Of a DNA stretch of 64,000 bases, positions 1 through 10,570 are shown piece after piece. Origin of the DNA: Bradyrhizobium sp. SK17 (lineage in GTDB: Bacteria; Pseudomonadota; Alphaproteobacteria; Rhizobiales; Xanthobacteraceae); the NCBI RefSeq assembly GCF_002831585.1, contig NZ_CP025113.1, forward strand, positions 3,301,001 to 3,365,000, in the 5' to 3' direction. The first letter of the stretch is position 1; each line of letters starts with the position of its first letter. The notes under the pieces were generated by a model. The model did not search any database. It worked only from the letters and a program-made list of their open reading frames with translations, and was not told the origin of the DNA. The position numbers and the translations under genes are program-made.

Positions 1-660
1 GGATGGCTGGTGGCGGGCCTCTCGACCCTGGGCATGGTGACGTTCATTCCGGCGCTGCAACTGACCAGCGTCGCCAACGTCGCAATCCTGATCGCGATGC
101 AGCCGTTTGCAGCGGCCGCGATCGCCTGGCTCTGGCTGCGCGAGCGGGCGCGGCCCGGCACGCTGCTGGCAAGCCTGATCGCGCTCGCCGGTGTGGCCGT
201 CACCGTCAGCGGCGCCGGGGGCATCACGGATTACAGGGGCATCGGCCTTGCCTGCGTGATGGTGCTGGCGATCTCGCTGATGACGGTGGTGATCCGGCGG
301 CACAAGGGTACGCCGATGATCGCAGCCGCAGCGCTCTCGAACTTTCTCGGCAGCGCGGTCAGCTTTCCGCTCGGGCACGGCATCGGCGCGGTCGGGGGCG
401 CCGATCTCGGCGTGCTCGCGATGTTCGGGGCGTGCCAGGTCGGCCTCGGTCTCACCTTGTTCACGGTCGGCTCCAGATTGCTGCCATCAGGGCAGGCATC
501 GCTGATCGCCACCCTCGAGACCCCGCTGATGCCGTTCTGGGTGTGGCTGGCCTTCGCCGAGGTGCCGTCGCTCCGCGCCCTCATCGGCGGCGCGCTGGTG
601 ATGGGGGCGGTCGTTGCCGACATCGTGGTCAGCCAGCGGACGCAGTTGGCCCGGCAATGA
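1..660 (+). CDS. DMT/EamA-family transporter, C-terminal part (5' end outside window)
   Basis: The frame is open from the first base, so this is the C-terminal ~219 residues of a longer protein; the family is usually 280-300 residues. It is strongly hydrophobic, with about seven predicted membrane helices. It also has the small-residue pattern of the second EamA repeat, with LETPLMPFWVWLAF near the end followed by a last helix rich in Gly/Ala/Val. DMT exporters move small metabolites or drugs across the inner membrane; the substrate cannot be read from sequence. The next gene converges on it after 17 bases. Confidence 0.75.
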   Translation, partial: GWLVAGLSTLGMVTFIPALQLTSVANVAILIAMQPFAAAAIAWLWLRERARPGTLLASLIALAGVAVTVSGAGGITDYRGIGLACVMVLAISLMTVVIRRHKGTPMIAAAALSNFLGSAVSFPLGHGIGAVGGADLGVLAMFGACQVGLGLTLFTVGSRLLPSGQASLIATLETPLMPFWVWLAFAEVPSLRALIGGALVMGAVVADIVVSQRTQLARQ

Positions 661-677
661 CCGCCGCAAGCGTCGGG

Positions 678-1442
678 TCAGCCGCCGCGGGCATAGGACT
701 GCTTCAGGCCGAAGGTCAGGATCGACAGCGTGATCCACAGCCGCAGCATTGCGAAGCTGAAGATGAAGACGACGTAGACCAGGCTCTTGACCGGCTGGCC
801 CACCGTCGAGGTTTGCCAGAATTGCCAGATCGCGGTGCGCACGAACTGCTGCCCGTAGCCGAGCCCAACTTGGATCACGCCAAGCACGAGCACCGCGGCG
901 CCGAGCCACAACGCGTGTCGGCCGAGTTCCTTGACGGCGGCGAACAACGCAATGCGGCCGCCATTGCCTTCCGCGTTGACGATGATCATCAGCACCAGCG
1001 CTGCGATCGCTGCGCTCCAGAACCGGCCGAGATCGGCGCCTTGATCGAACGCCATGCCGTCGAGGCCCCACAGCAGGTGCGGCGCAAACGACGTGAAGCC
1101 GATCGCGGCGGTGGCGAGTGTGACGATGATGATCACGAGCGCGATCCGCCACAGGATCGACCATGACAGCCTGGTCTGTTCGGCCAGCGTCAATTCGCCG
1201 AGCGACGATTGACCTCCGGCAGCCTGGATCGAGTCCCGCGCCGTCGCGAAGAAGGCGAGCAGCACGCAGATGTCGGCCAGCACCAGGGCGGGCACGACCA
1301 GGCCGGGCTTGCCGAAGCCGACGATCCGTATCGCCGTCGCCATGACGAGCCAGGGCAAAGCGGGCAGGGGGCGGAATGGACCGAACGAGGTCTCGGGACG
1401 GGTCTTCCGCAGTGAAAGCTGTTGGCGCAATGCGACGGACAT
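678..1442 (-). CDS. Hypothetical multi-pass membrane protein
   Basis: About 254 residues if it starts at the ATG at 1442 (MSVALRQQ...). The open frame extends to 1517, but that extra stretch has no clear ribosome-binding site. Five or so hydrophobic segments are visible, for example around VVPALVLADICVLLAFF, ALVIIIVTLATAAIGF, ALWLGAAVLVLGVIQVG and VYVVFIFSFAMLRL. The soluble N-terminus is rich in Arg. I do not recognise a family or active-site motif. It lies downstream of clpS on the same strand, about 90 bases away. Confidence 0.6.
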   Translation of the reverse strand: MSVALRQQLSLRKTRPETSFGPFRPLPALPWLVMATAIRIVGFGKPGLVVPALVLADICVLLAFFATARDSIQAAGGQSSLGELTLAEQTRLSWSILWRIALVIIIVTLATAAIGFTSFAPHLLWGLDGMAFDQGADLGRFWSAAIAALVLMIIVNAEGNGGRIALFAAVKELGRHALWLGAAVLVLGVIQVGLGYGQQFVRTAIWQFWQTSTVGQPVKSLVYVVFIFSFAMLRLWITLSILTFGLKQSYARGG

Positions 1443-1530
1443 GCCGCGTTCGTGCCATGCGATCCCTAAAGCGGCAGTGGCAGGGATCGCTAAAATGCGT
1501 GGCAACGCCTGCGGCAATCTGGCGCTGGCG

Positions 1531-1836
1531 CTATTCCTCGGGCTCGGTGGTGAAGAGCAGCGGATAGCCCTTGGCGCGGCCGGCGTCGGTGGCGCGGGTC
1601 GCCTTGGTCTCGGCGACGTCCCTGGTGAACACGGCGACCACGCAGACGCCGCGCTGGTGCGCGGTCAGCATCACCTTGTAGGCCTGGTCGTCGGTCATGC
1701 GGAATTCACCCTTCAGCACGGTGACGACGAATTCGCGCGGCGTATAATCGTCGTTGACCAGGATCACCTTGTGCAGGCGTGGCCGCTCGACCTTGGTCTT
1801 CGTCCTGGTTTTCGGCTTGACGACGCTATCGGGCAT
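1531..1836 (-). CDS. clpS: ATP-dependent Clp protease adaptor ClpS
   Basis: ClpS binds N-degron substrates and hands them to ClpA in the cytoplasm. The core is plain: HKVILVNDDYTPREFVV, then the helix with TDDQAYKVMLTAHQRGVCVV and the C-terminal AKGYPLLFTTEPEE. I place the start at the ATG at 1836 (MPDSVVKPK), giving 101 residues, because GGGAG precedes it at the right distance. A longer frame to 1953 adds an unlikely Cys-rich leader. Rhizobia often carry two ClpS paralogues, and which one this is cannot be decided here. No clpA lies beside it. Confidence 0.92.
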   Translation of the reverse strand: MPDSVVKPKTRTKTKVERPRLHKVILVNDDYTPREFVVTVLKGEFRMTDDQAYKVMLTAHQRGVCVVAVFTRDVAETKATRATDAGRAKGYPLLFTTEPEE

Positions 1837-2042
1837 CGCACTCCCTCGCGATTGCTCCGTAAGAATACCGTCTTCAGGCACATCTTGGAACCGTTCGATT
1901 TGCACGGCGTCATTGCGGCAAAGGCACGGCGCGTGTTGCGTTATGCGTGACATCTAACCTGAATGTGAAGGCGAGATGATATCTGCGCTTTTCGCCGCCA
2001 GATTTGCGTGTCACCATGACGCGACACGACGGGAGGGCCGCA

Positions 2043-2891
2043 ATGCGCTGGTATGTCTCGATCGGAGCGGTGCTTGTCGCGGGCATGTTGGCCAGCGGCG
2101 ATGTGGCCGGTGTTGCCGCGCCTGGCCCGGGAACACAGACCGGCCGGGTGGCCGAAAAGGAATCCACGCCGAGCGTCGATATCGAGCTGATCATCGCGGT
2201 CGACGTGTCCTATTCGATGGACATGGACGAACTCGCGATCCAGCGCGAGGGCTATGCGCAGGCGATCGTCTCCAAGGAATTCCTGCAGGCGCTGAAGGCG
2301 GGCCCGAACGGCAAGATCTCGATCACCTATTTCGAATGGGCCGCCTCCAACGACCAGAAGGTCATCATTCCCTGGCGGGTGATCGACGGCCCTGAATCCG
2401 CCGATGCGGTTTCCGCCGAGATCATGAAGACCCCGGTGCGTCGCGCCTCGCGGACCTCGATCTCGGGTGCGATCTATTTTGCGATCCCGATGTTCGACGA
2501 AAACCCGCATCGTGGCCTGCGCCGCGTAATCGATATTTCCGGCGACGGACCCAACAACAACGGCACGCCGATCACGCCGGCGCGCGACGCGGCGCTCGAG
2601 AAAGGCATCGTCATCAACGGACTGCCGATCATGGTGAAGGAGCCGTCCTATTCGACGATGGATATCGAGAATCTCGATTACTATTACGAAGATTGCGTGA
2701 TCGGCGGCCCCGGTTCCTTCGTGGTCACGATCAAGGATCGCGAGAAGTTCAAGGAGGCGATCCGCACCAAGCTGCTGCTCGAAGTCGCCGGCCGGACCCC
2801 TGATCGCCCGATCGTGCGCACCGCCGAGAGGGAGCCGCGGGTCAGTTGCATGATCGGCGAGAAGATCTGGCAGGACCGCTGGGGACGGTAG
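2043..2891 (+). CDS. DUF1194 (von Willebrand A-like) secreted protein
   Basis: About 282 residues. The ATG at 2043 follows GGGAGG and opens a hydrophobic signal segment (WYVSIGAVLVAGMLASG), so the protein is probably exported. The body resembles the DUF1194 family, a vWA-fold group. It has a MIDAS-like motif DVSYSMD shortly after the signal, then a strand/helix pattern including RRVIDISGDGPNNNG, which carries a second acidic loop typical of vWA folds. The function is unknown, perhaps metal-dependent adhesion or complex assembly in the periplasm. A perfect palindromic repeat begins six bases after the stop. Confidence 0.8.
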   Translation: MRWYVSIGAVLVAGMLASGDVAGVAAPGPGTQTGRVAEKESTPSVDIELIIAVDVSYSMDMDELAIQREGYAQAIVSKEFLQALKAGPNGKISITYFEWAASNDQKVIIPWRVIDGPESADAVSAEIMKTPVRRASRTSISGAIYFAIPMFDENPHRGLRRVIDISGDGPNNNGTPITPARDAALEKGIVINGLPIMVKEPSYSTMDIENLDYYYEDCVIGGPGSFVVTIKDREKFKEAIRTKLLLEVAGRTPDRPIVRTAEREPRVSCMIGEKIWQDRWGR

Positions 2892-2896
2892 TATTT

Positions 2897-2983
2897 CGTA
2901 GGATGGGTAGAGCGCAGCGAAACCCATCATCTCGCCGCGCGGAGAGAAGTCGATGGGTTTCGCTGCGCTCTACCCATCCTACG
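2897..2983. repeat. Perfect 32-bp inverted repeat (intergenic palindromic element)
   Basis: Arms 2897-2928 and 2952-2983 are exact reverse complements, beginning CGTAGGATGGGTAGAGCGC, with a 23-base centre. As RNA it would form a very strong hairpin on either strand, so it may end transcription of both convergent neighbours. The sequence type (GATGGGTTTCGC...) is familiar as a dispersed palindrome in Bradyrhizobium genomes. The right arm contains the stop codon of the next gene. Confidence 0.9.
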
Positions 2984-3812
2984 GTTTCGTTGAAATCTCC
3001 CGCAGCTCATTCTCCAGCGTCCGCAGCGTCCGCAACGCAGCCGCGTACTCCGCAGCACCGATCTGGCGCCAGAGCTCGGCAACGCGTCCGGCGAGGCCGC
3101 GAACCGTCAACGGAAAATCCGCCGCCTGCACCAGCGCGCCCTTCTCGTTGATCAGATACTGACCGTTCAGCGCAAACAGCACCTGCGCGATGCAGGCCAA
3201 GGCGCGATAGGCGCAACCGGCGACATGCGTGCCGTCGCCGCGCGGCACGGCAAGCTCGGCATTGTCGATCGCGAACCGGATTTCCCATTGAAAGCGCCGC
3301 AGCAGCGCGTCGCGCAGCGCCGGCGGGTAGGGCACCGTCTTAGCCTGCATCGCCGCGACGACGCCTTGGGGATCGTGCAGAACGCGGCACAGCGCGACCT
3401 CGCCCATCCAGATCGCCGAGCAGAAGCCGTGCGGATGGCCCGGCTGGTAGTGCATGCCGATCTCGCCGTTCCGGCAGGCGTCGAGGACAGCCGTGACCTG
3501 TTCGACGCTGCGGTAGAGCAGGTCGACCTTGTGGCCGCCGATCGCAAGCCAGGCGCCGCCGACGATCCATGGTCCCCATTCGCCGACCGGCGTCACACAC
3601 ACGGCAGCAGGATCGTCGACCAGATCCTTCACAGCCTCGCACAGCCGATCGGTGTCCAGAGCGGCGGCCTCCGAAAAATAAAGGCCGAGATCATAGTCGG
3701 AGGTTTGATGCGCCGTGCCGCGCGCCCGCGAGCCGCCGAGCACGACGGCAGCGACGCCTGGAACGGCGGCGAGGACGGGAATGATGCGCGCGAGCAGCGG
3801 GTCGTGGGACAT
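2979..3812 (-). CDS. Nucleotidyltransferase-fold protein
   Basis: 277 residues. The N-terminus has the minimal nucleotidyltransferase signature: VVLGGSRARG at about residues 23-32 followed by SDYDLGLYF, with the paired acidic residues that bind metal, and a third carboxylate strand KVDLLY near residue 115. The remaining ~160 residues are helical, as in two-domain kanamycin-nucleotidyltransferase-like or DUF4037-like proteins. A role in modifying a small molecule or an RNA end is possible, but no substrate can be named. Its last codons and TAG stop lie inside the palindromic repeat at 2897-2983. Confidence 0.75.
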   Translation of the reverse strand: MSHDPLLARIIPVLAAVPGVAAVVLGGSRARGTAHQTSDYDLGLYFSEAAALDTDRLCEAVKDLVDDPAAVCVTPVGEWGPWIVGGAWLAIGGHKVDLLYRSVEQVTAVLDACRNGEIGMHYQPGHPHGFCSAIWMGEVALCRVLHDPQGVVAAMQAKTVPYPPALRDALLRRFQWEIRFAIDNAELAVPRGDGTHVAGCAYRALACIAQVLFALNGQYLINEKGALVQAADFPLTVRGLAGRVAELWRQIGAAEYAAALRTLRTLENELREISTKP

Positions 3813-3865
3813 GCTCGGCGGATTATAGCGAGGATACCGCGCGCCGCGATAGAAGCGGCGGCGCC

Positions 3866-5107
3866 TCAGCGCGCGAACCGCGCCACCAACTCGACATGCG
3901 GGGTATGGCGGAACTGGTCGACCGGGGTGACATCGGCGATCTTGTAGCCGCCGTCGATCAGGATTTTCGCGTCACGCGCAAACGTCGCGGCATTGCAGGA
4001 TACCGCAACGATCACAGGCACCTTGCTCGCCGCCAGCTGCGTGACCTGGGCCTGCGCGCCCTGCCGCGGCGGATCGAACACGACGGCGTCATAGTCGCGC
4101 AATTCCTGCGGCATCAGCGGGCGACGGAACAGGTCGCGCGCCTCGGCCTTCAGCGGCTTCAATCCCGGCGTCGTTTGCGCCGCCTTCTGCAACGCCGTGA
4201 TCGCGCCGGCGTCGCTGTCGAAGGCCGTCACGCGCGTCTTCTCCGCAAGGCGCAGCGCGAACGGGCCGACGCCGCAGAACAGATCGGCGATATGCTTGGC
4301 GCGGCCGCATTGCGCGCGGACCAGCGCCGCCAGCGTCTCTTCGCCCTTGACGGTCGCTTGCAGGAACGAGCCTGGCGGCAGCACGACTTTGGCCTTTCCG
4401 ATCGCCACGTCAGGAGAGCCGCGTTGCAGCACCAGCTCGCCGTGCCGCGTCAGCCGCGCCAGCCGGTGCTTCTCCGCGACGCGCGACAAGGCGCTGATCA
4501 GGCCGGTCGGCAGCGCGCCGGAACCGCGCACATCGATATCGAGGCCGTTCAGGGTCGCGGTCACCTGGATGTCGAGCGGTTTGCCGATCGCAATCAGCGG
4601 CTCGGCGGTGGCCCATGCCGCCTCGATCGCGCCGTCGAGCGCGGGATCGAGGATCGGACAGCGGTCGACCGGGATGATGTCGTGCGATCCTGCCGCGGCG
4701 AAGCCGACCTTGAGGACATCTTGGGCGGCCATGCGCCCGTGCAGCGTGATGCGGCGGCGGCCCGCGCCATGGGCGTCGAGCAGAGGCGCGACCTCGGCCG
4801 CGATCTTCGCCTGCGCCAGCGTCTCGGCCACGATGTTGCGTTTCCAGGCCCGGTAGGGCGCCTCGTTCCAATGCTGGATCGCGCAGCCGCCGCAGACGCC
4901 GAAATGCGGACAGAACGGCGCGATCCGCTCGGGGCTTTCCTGCGCGACGCGCAGCAACCGCCGTCGGTCGGGATGGTTGCCGGGGACGTCCTCGACCTCG
5001 ACGGTTTCGCCAGCCAGCGTGTAGGGCACGAAGACCGACTGCGTGCCGTCGAGCGCGACGCCGTCGCCGCGGTGGCCGACATGGTCGATGGCGAGGACTT
5101 CAGCCAC
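3866..5107 (-). CDS. 23S rRNA uracil-C5 methyltransferase family (RumA/TrmA-like)
   Basis: About 413 residues from the GTG at 5107. SAM-dependent RNA m5U methyltransferase. An N-terminal TRAM-like region ([11 protein letters not shown]) is followed by the [4Fe-4S] cysteines [15 protein letters not shown], then the Rossmann motif [11 protein letters not shown], the motif [10 protein letters not shown], and the catalytic loop [13 protein letters not shown] with the nucleophilic Cys. The GTG start overlaps the stop of the TlyA gene (GTGGCTGA), so the two are probably translationally coupled. A longer frame to 5200 would run inside tlyA and is less likely. Confidence 0.88.
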   Translation of the reverse strand: MAEVLAIDHVGHRGDGVALDGTQSVFVPYTLAGETVEVEDVPGNHPDRRRLLRVAQESPERIAPFCPHFGVCGGCAIQHWNEAPYRAWKRNIVAETLAQAKIAAEVAPLLDAHGAGRRRITLHGRMAAQDVLKVGFAAAGSHDIIPVDRCPILDPALDGAIEAAWATAEPLIAIGKPLDIQVTATLNGLDIDVRGSGALPTGLISALSRVAEKHRLARLTRHGELVLQRGSPDVAIGKAKVVLPPGSFLQATVKGEETLAALVRAQCGRAKHIADLFCGVGPFALRLAEKTRVTAFDSDAGAITALQKAAQTTPGLKPLKAEARDLFRRPLMPQELRDYDAVVFDPPRQGAQAQVTQLAASKVPVIVAVSCNAATFARDAKILIDGGYKIADVTPVDQFRHTPHVELVARFAR

Positions 5108-5855
5108 GGCGTGCGCCGAGGAAGAATTCGATATTGCCGTCGCCGCCCGATATCGAGGACGGAAACACCTGGATGTCGGTGCAGCCGAGCGAGGCGGCAA
5201 AGGCCGCGATATCGTCGCAGATCTCCTGGTGCACCATCGCGTTGCGGATGACGCCGCGCTTGGAGTGTTTGCGCGCCGCCTCGAACTGCGGCTTGATCAG
5301 CGCCAGTAGATGCATCGGGGCCGCGGCCAGCGACAGCGCCACCGGCAGCACCAGCTTCAGCGAGATGAAGCTGACATCGATCACGACGACGTCGGGCCGC
5401 GCCGGCAGGCGCTTGCCCTCGAAATTCCTGATGTCGGTCTCCTCCATGGAGACGATCTTCGGATGGCCTTGCAGCGAGGAATGCAACTGGCCGTGACCGA
5501 CGTCGATCGCGAATACGAGGCTCGCGCCGTTGGCCAGCAGCACCTCGGTGAAGCCGCCGGTCGAGGCGCCGACATCGAGGCAGACATGACCCTCGACGTC
5601 GATCGGATAGTGCTCGAGCGCGCCGGCAAGCTTGACGCCGCCGCGCGAGACATAGGGATGCGCCGGCTCGGCGGTCAGTGCAGCGCCGGGCGCCACGATC
5701 TCGGATGCCTTTGCGATTGGCTTGCCGTCGGCCGTCACGAGGCCGGCGTCGATGGCCGCGCGCGCCCGTGCCCGGCTTTCGAACAGGCCGCGTTCGACCA
5801 GCAGCACATCGATGCGCTTGCCGGCCGACGGCTCGTTGTCGCCCGCCTTGCTCAC
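5100..5855 (-). CDS. tlyA: TlyA-family rRNA (cytidine-2'-O)-methyltransferase
   Basis: 251 residues. An N-terminal S4 RNA-binding domain ([19 protein letters not shown], about residues 13-70) is followed by an FtsJ-like SAM-methyltransferase domain with [17 protein letters not shown] and the strand [13 protein letters not shown]. Members methylate 16S/23S rRNA; the older name haemolysin A refers to the same family. It starts with GTG at 5855, overlapping the TGA of the upstream deoxyribosyltransferase gene (GTGA). It overlaps the downstream RNA methyltransferase start by eight bases, giving a tight three-gene operon. Confidence 0.9.
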   Translation of the reverse strand: MSKAGDNEPSAGKRIDVLLVERGLFESRARARAAIDAGLVTADGKPIAKASEIVAPGAALTAEPAHPYVSRGGVKLAGALEHYPIDVEGHVCLDVGASTGGFTEVLLANGASLVFAIDVGHGQLHSSLQGHPKIVSMEETDIRNFEGKRLPARPDVVVIDVSFISLKLVLPVALSLAAAPMHLLALIKPQFEAARKHSKRGVIRNAMVHQEICDDIAAFAASLGCTDIQVFPSSISGGDGNIEFFLGARRG

Positions 5856-6415
5856 TTGGTGCCCTGCCGGCGCTGCGCCGCGGCGAGCCGCACGCAGGCC
5901 TCGAAGGACGTGAGGTCGTGCCAGAGGTCGGCCGCGGGCTCGCGCGGCGTCACCAGTGGACTGCCGTGCAGGTCGAGCGCGTGCATCATCATCAGATTGT
6001 CAGGCAATCCAAACTCTTCCACCGTCAGCCCCTCCGCGTCGATCAGGCGTCCGTCGGGCGCCGGCGCCACCTGCTGTAGCCGCGCCACCCGATTGGCGTA
6101 GGAGGTGGGATCGTTCGAATAGGCGAGGCACAGCTTGCCGCGTCCCGCCATGTAGCCGAGTTCGTAGACGGTGCCTGCGTCGGCACTGGGGCCGCGAAAC
6201 GGCGTCAAATTGGCGATGATGGCGTCGGCCGACTCCATCATCGCCTCGTTGCTTTTGAAAATGGTAAGCGAAGCGCCGGCAGTCGTGGGATTGATGCTGT
6301 TGTCGAGCGGATACAGCCCGGTCAGCCCGTGATAGGCACACACCTCCGCCTTGCGGCGTCCGATCTCCACGGCATCCGGCAGGAATACGTCAGGACCTGC
6401 CAGATAGACTCTCAT
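5852..6415 (-). CDS. Nucleoside 2-deoxyribosyltransferase family protein
   Basis: 187 residues. The N-terminus MRVYLAGPDVF and the later TVYELGYMAGRGK are the hallmark segments of the family; the glutamate in YELG is the usual nucleophile. ANLTPFRGPSADAGT forms the active-site loop. These enzymes swap or hydrolyse the base of 2'-deoxynucleosides or nucleotides (salvage or sanitation). It is the first gene of the three-gene minus-strand operon with tlyA and the m5U methyltransferase, overlapping tlyA by four bases. Confidence 0.85.
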   Translation of the reverse strand: MRVYLAGPDVFLPDAVEIGRRKAEVCAYHGLTGLYPLDNSINPTTAGASLTIFKSNEAMMESADAIIANLTPFRGPSADAGTVYELGYMAGRGKLCLAYSNDPTSYANRVARLQQVAPAPDGRLIDAEGLTVEEFGLPDNLMMMHALDLHGSPLVTPREPAADLWHDLTSFEACVRLAAAQRRQGTK

Positions 6416-6444
6416 GGACTTGCCCAGGACAAGATCGACTTGAA

Positions 6445-6552
6445 ACCTCTCCCTTTGGGAGAGGCGCGGGTGAGGGGTTATGCTCTTTCGTGGGACCTCA
6501 CCCCCTCACCCGGATCGCTCGCGCGATCCGACCTCTCCCCGGTGGGGAGAGG
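6445..6552. repeat. Compound palindromic repeat with several nested hairpins
   Basis: Between dxs and the deoxyribosyltransferase gene. CCTCTCCC/GGGAGAGG, GGGTGAGGGGT/ACCTCACCCCCTCACCC, CGGATCG/CGATCCG and CCTCTCCCC/GGGGAGAGG are four complementary pairs in about 108 bases, forming a branched fold. The composition is typical of dispersed intergenic elements of Bradyrhizobium. It sits just after the dxs stop and may act as a terminator. Confidence 0.8.
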
Positions 6553-6562
6553 TGGAAGGCGA

Positions 6563-8491
6563 TTACGCGAGCTTGACGGTCTCGGTCTTGTAGTCCTTGC
6601 CGAGGGTTTCGAACACCTTGGCAACGATGCTCTTGGCGTCGAGACCCGCGCGGGCATACATCGCCGCCGGCGTGTCGTGGTCGAGGAACACGTCGGGCAG
6701 CACCATCGAGCGGAACTTGAGCATGCCGCTATCGAGCATGCCGTGGTCGGTCAGGAACTGCACCACATGCGAGCCGAATCCGCCGACCGAGCCTTCCTCG
6801 ATCGTGATCAGGATCTCGTGGTCGCGCGCCAGCTTCAGGATCATGTCCTCGTCGAGCGGCTTCATGAAGCGCGCATCCGCGATCGTGGCGGAGAGGCCGT
6901 GCGCGGCGAGCTCGTCGGCCGCCTTCTCGCACTCGGCGAGGCGGGTACCGAACGACAGCAGCGCGACCTTCTTGCCCTCGCGGATGATGCGGCCCTTGCC
7001 GACTTCCAGGGGAATGCCGACTTCCGGCATCTCGACGCCGCGACCTTCGCCGCGCGGATAGCGCAGCGCGCTCGGGCGATCGTTGATCGCGACCTGGGTC
7101 GCCACCATGTGGACCATCTCCGCCTCGTCGGAGGCCGCCATGATCACCATGTTGGGCAGGCAGCCGAGATAGGCGTTGTCGAACGAGCCGGCATGGGTCG
7201 CGCCGTCGGCGCCGACCAGGCCGGCGCGGTCGATCGCGAAGCGGACCGGCAGGCTCTGGATCGCGACGTCATGGACCACCTGGTCATAGCCGCGCTGCAA
7301 GAAGGTCGAGTAGATCGCGCAGAACGGCTTGTAGCCTTCGGTGGCGAGGCCGGCGGCGAAGGTCACGGCATGCTGCTCGGCGATGCCGACGTCGAAGGTG
7401 CGATCCGGGAACGCCTTGTTGAAAATGTCGACGCCGGTGCCCGACGGCATCGCCGCGGTGATGGCGACGATCTTGTCGTCCTTCTGGGCTTCCTTGACCA
7501 GGCTCTGGCCGAACACGTTCTGGTAGGCCGGCGCGTTCGGCTTGGCCTTGGCCTGGGTGCCGGTCGCGACGTCGAACTTGACGACGGCGTGATACTTGTC
7601 GGCCGAGGCTTCGGCCGGGCCATAGCCCTTGCCCTTCTGGGTCACGACGTGGACCAGGATCGGCCCGGTCTCCATGTCGCGGACGTTCTTCAGCACCGGC
7701 AAGAGATGGTCGAGATTGTGACCGTCGATCGGGCCGACATAATAGAAGCCGAGCTCCTCGAACAGCGTGCCGCCGTCCATCATGAAGCCGCGGGAATATT
7801 CCTCGACGCGGTTGGCGCGGTTGGCGAGGATCTTGGGCAGGCGCTTGTTGATCTGCTTGGCGGCCTCGCGCAGCGAGCGGTAGGTCTTGCCGGAGTACAG
7901 GCGCGACAGATAGGCGCTCATCGCACCGACCGGCGGTGCGATCGACATGTCGTTGTCGTTGAGGATCACGATCAGGCGCGAGTTCATCGCGCCGGCGTTG
8001 TTCATGGCCTCATAGGCCATGCCCGCTGACATCGCACCGTCACCGATCACGGCGATAACGTTGTTCTTGCCGCCCGAGAGATCGCGCGCCACAGCCATGC
8101 CGAGGCCGGCCGAAATCGAGGTCGAGGAGTGCGCGGCGCCGAACGGATCGTAGTCGCTCTCGGTGCGCTTGGTGAAGCCGGAGAGGCCGCCGCCGGTGCG
8201 CAGCGTGCGGATGCGGTCGCGGCGTCCGGTCAGGATCTTGTGCGGGTAGGCCTGGTGGCCGACGTCCCAGATCAGGCGGTCGCGCGGGGTGTCGAAGATG
8301 TAGTGGATGGCGGTGGTCAGTTCGACCACGCCGAGGCCGGCGCCGAAATGGCCGCCGGTCACCGACACGGCGTCGATGGTTTCCTGGCGGAGCTCGTCGG
8401 CAACTTGCCGCACCTGCTCGACCTTCAGCTTGCGCAGGTCATCCGGCGTGCGAATAGTGTCAAGAAGCGGCGTTTTACTAAATGTGGTCAC
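6563..8491 (-). CDS. dxs: 1-deoxy-D-xylulose-5-phosphate synthase
   Basis: 642 residues, full length. Condenses pyruvate and glyceraldehyde 3-phosphate with TPP to give DXP, the first step of the MEP isoprenoid pathway and a feeder of thiamine and pyridoxal synthesis. Visible motifs: GHQAYPHK near residue 80, the TPP-binding [18 protein letters not shown] at about 150, the catalytic glutamate region [14 protein letters not shown] at about 370, and [15 protein letters not shown] at about 400. The ATG at 8491 fits the family N-terminus ([16 protein letters not shown]). In many alphaproteobacteria xseB and dxs are neighbours, as here. Confidence 0.97.
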   Translation of the reverse strand: MTTFSKTPLLDTIRTPDDLRKLKVEQVRQVADELRQETIDAVSVTGGHFGAGLGVVELTTAIHYIFDTPRDRLIWDVGHQAYPHKILTGRRDRIRTLRTGGGLSGFTKRTESDYDPFGAAHSSTSISAGLGMAVARDLSGGKNNVIAVIGDGAMSAGMAYEAMNNAGAMNSRLIVILNDNDMSIAPPVGAMSAYLSRLYSGKTYRSLREAAKQINKRLPKILANRANRVEEYSRGFMMDGGTLFEELGFYYVGPIDGHNLDHLLPVLKNVRDMETGPILVHVVTQKGKGYGPAEASADKYHAVVKFDVATGTQAKAKPNAPAYQNVFGQSLVKEAQKDDKIVAITAAMPSGTGVDIFNKAFPDRTFDVGIAEQHAVTFAAGLATEGYKPFCAIYSTFLQRGYDQVVHDVAIQSLPVRFAIDRAGLVGADGATHAGSFDNAYLGCLPNMVIMAASDEAEMVHMVATQVAINDRPSALRYPRGEGRGVEMPEVGIPLEVGKGRIIREGKKVALLSFGTRLAECEKAADELAAHGLSATIADARFMKPLDEDMILKLARDHEILITIEEGSVGGFGSHVVQFLTDHGMLDSGMLKFRSMVLPDVFLDHDTPAAMYARAGLDAKSIVAKVFETLGKDYKTETVKLA

Positions 8492-9043
8492 AGCGAATTT
8501 CCAATTTTTGCCTGTCGGAACGAATCGCCCGACGCGAGATGGGTTGGCGCGCTCACCGCGCAGCGAATGCCAGACACTGGGTGCCGCCCCGGCAGGCCGG
8601 TGCCTGGTTGTAAAGCTAGATTCACTCCGGATTGGACCACGTGATATGCATCACCTTGGTCGCTCTTCACCCGTCCCGGTTCAGTTTTGTCGAACCATTT
8701 GAGATGCTTGCCGCCCGAAGAATCCGGGCCGCCCGCCACCCTCAAATGCCCATAGAACTGGAAGCATTACACCAAAGCCGTAGCCAAAGCCAACCCGCTA
8801 GGGGCGCTGGGTTCCTATGCTTTGTATTAAAAAAGCTAGTCTTTTCAATGCTTGGGGCTGATGATGGGTTCCATGTCGCCCAATTTAACGGCAGCCGGCT
8901 GGTCTGGATCGGCCTGATCCGGGACTGCGGCCGGCCGCCACGGTCGGCCCGTAGTCCCACGGATTGCTGGAAATGCGCAGCAATAATCGACCGCCGTTGC
9001 GGACATTCTGTCGCATGATCGTGCCGGTTGTCGCCGCGCGGCG
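8492..9043. other. Intergenic region upstream of dxs
   Basis: 552 bases between xseB and dxs, both on the minus strand. Short open frames exist on both strands but show no recognisable protein features. The region is locally more A/T-rich near 8820-8850 (a TTAAAAAAG stretch). It probably contains the dxs promoter; I see no clear operator or structured RNA. Confidence 0.5.
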
Positions 9044-9295
9044 CTACTGCACGTCGAGCGGCTCGGTGCCGGTCGCCTGACCCGAGGCGTCGGTGGTGAT
9101 CTTGTCGACGCGGGCCTCGGCCTGGCGCAGCAATTCCTCGCAGCGCCGCTTCAGCGCTTCGCCGCGCTCATAGATCGTGACCGATTCCTCAAGCGGGACC
9201 TTGCCGTCCTCGAGCCGCTTGACGATGGATTCGAGTTCCTCGATCGCGCGCTCGAACGACAGCTTCTTGACGTCGGCTTGGGTATTTTCGGCCAT
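9044..9295 (-). CDS. xseB: Exodeoxyribonuclease VII small subunit
   Basis: 83 residues from the ATG at 9295 (MAENTQADVKK), preceded by GGGAACATGAG. It has the standard XseB body: LSFERAIEELESIVKRLEDGKVPLEESVTIYERGEALKRRCEELL. XseB pairs with XseA to degrade single-stranded DNA in the cytoplasm; xseA is not in the window. The seven-residue upstream extension to 9316 is probably not translated. Confidence 0.95.
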   Translation of the reverse strand: MAENTQADVKKLSFERAIEELESIVKRLEDGKVPLEESVTIYERGEALKRRCEELLRQAEARVDKITTDASGQATGTEPLDVQ

Positions 9296-9368
9296 CTCAT
9301 GTTCCCGACTGCGCACGTATCTGTGCGCAGAATCAATCGAATTTTTGCGAGCTTATTGTGGCGGGGTT

Positions 9369-10295
<927 letters not shown>

Positions 10296-10416
10296 ACAAA
10301 TTCCCGGCGCAAAGGAAGCGCGTGCGAGGACGACTCTAATCTAGGCCCTTAGCGGCCGTCCGGAAAGGCCCGACTTTATCTCCCGATCCTGCCCTTCCAA
10401 TGCCGGGCTCCGTCCG

Positions 10417-10538
10417 CGTCGTTGCGAGGAGCGAAGCGACGAGGCAATCCATGCTTCCGCTCGCTTGGTCGAATGGATTGCTTCGCGGAGCCGGTTATCG
10501 GGCGGCGTTTTGCGCCGACCCGTTGGCTCGCAATGACG
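10417..10538. repeat. Intergenic palindromic repeat (GCAATCCAT type)
   Basis: The left part CGTCGTTGCGAGGAGCGAAG followed by GGCAATCCAT (to 10452) is mirrored by ATGGATTGCTTCGCGGAGCC (from 10473) and GGCTCGCAATGACG. This gives a long imperfect inverted repeat with an internal GGCG/CGCC hairpin. This is the well-known rhizobial/Bradyrhizobium dispersed element. It lies between the HDAC gene and the 5'-nucleotidase gene. Confidence 0.85.
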
Positions 10539-10570
10539 GGGAAGGGATACGTACCGCGGCGTCGTCTTGC

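Noticed and set aside
6329..8029. Long open frame (566 codons) on the plus strand opposite dxs
   Set aside because: It lies wholly antisense to dxs, has the low-complexity Arg/Asp/His-rich composition typical of shadow frames in high-GC DNA, and no domain is recognisable.
8742..8960. Small minus-strand gene upstream of dxs
   Set aside because: No RBS, no recognisable domain, Trp/Asn-rich odd composition; likely random frame in the dxs promoter region.
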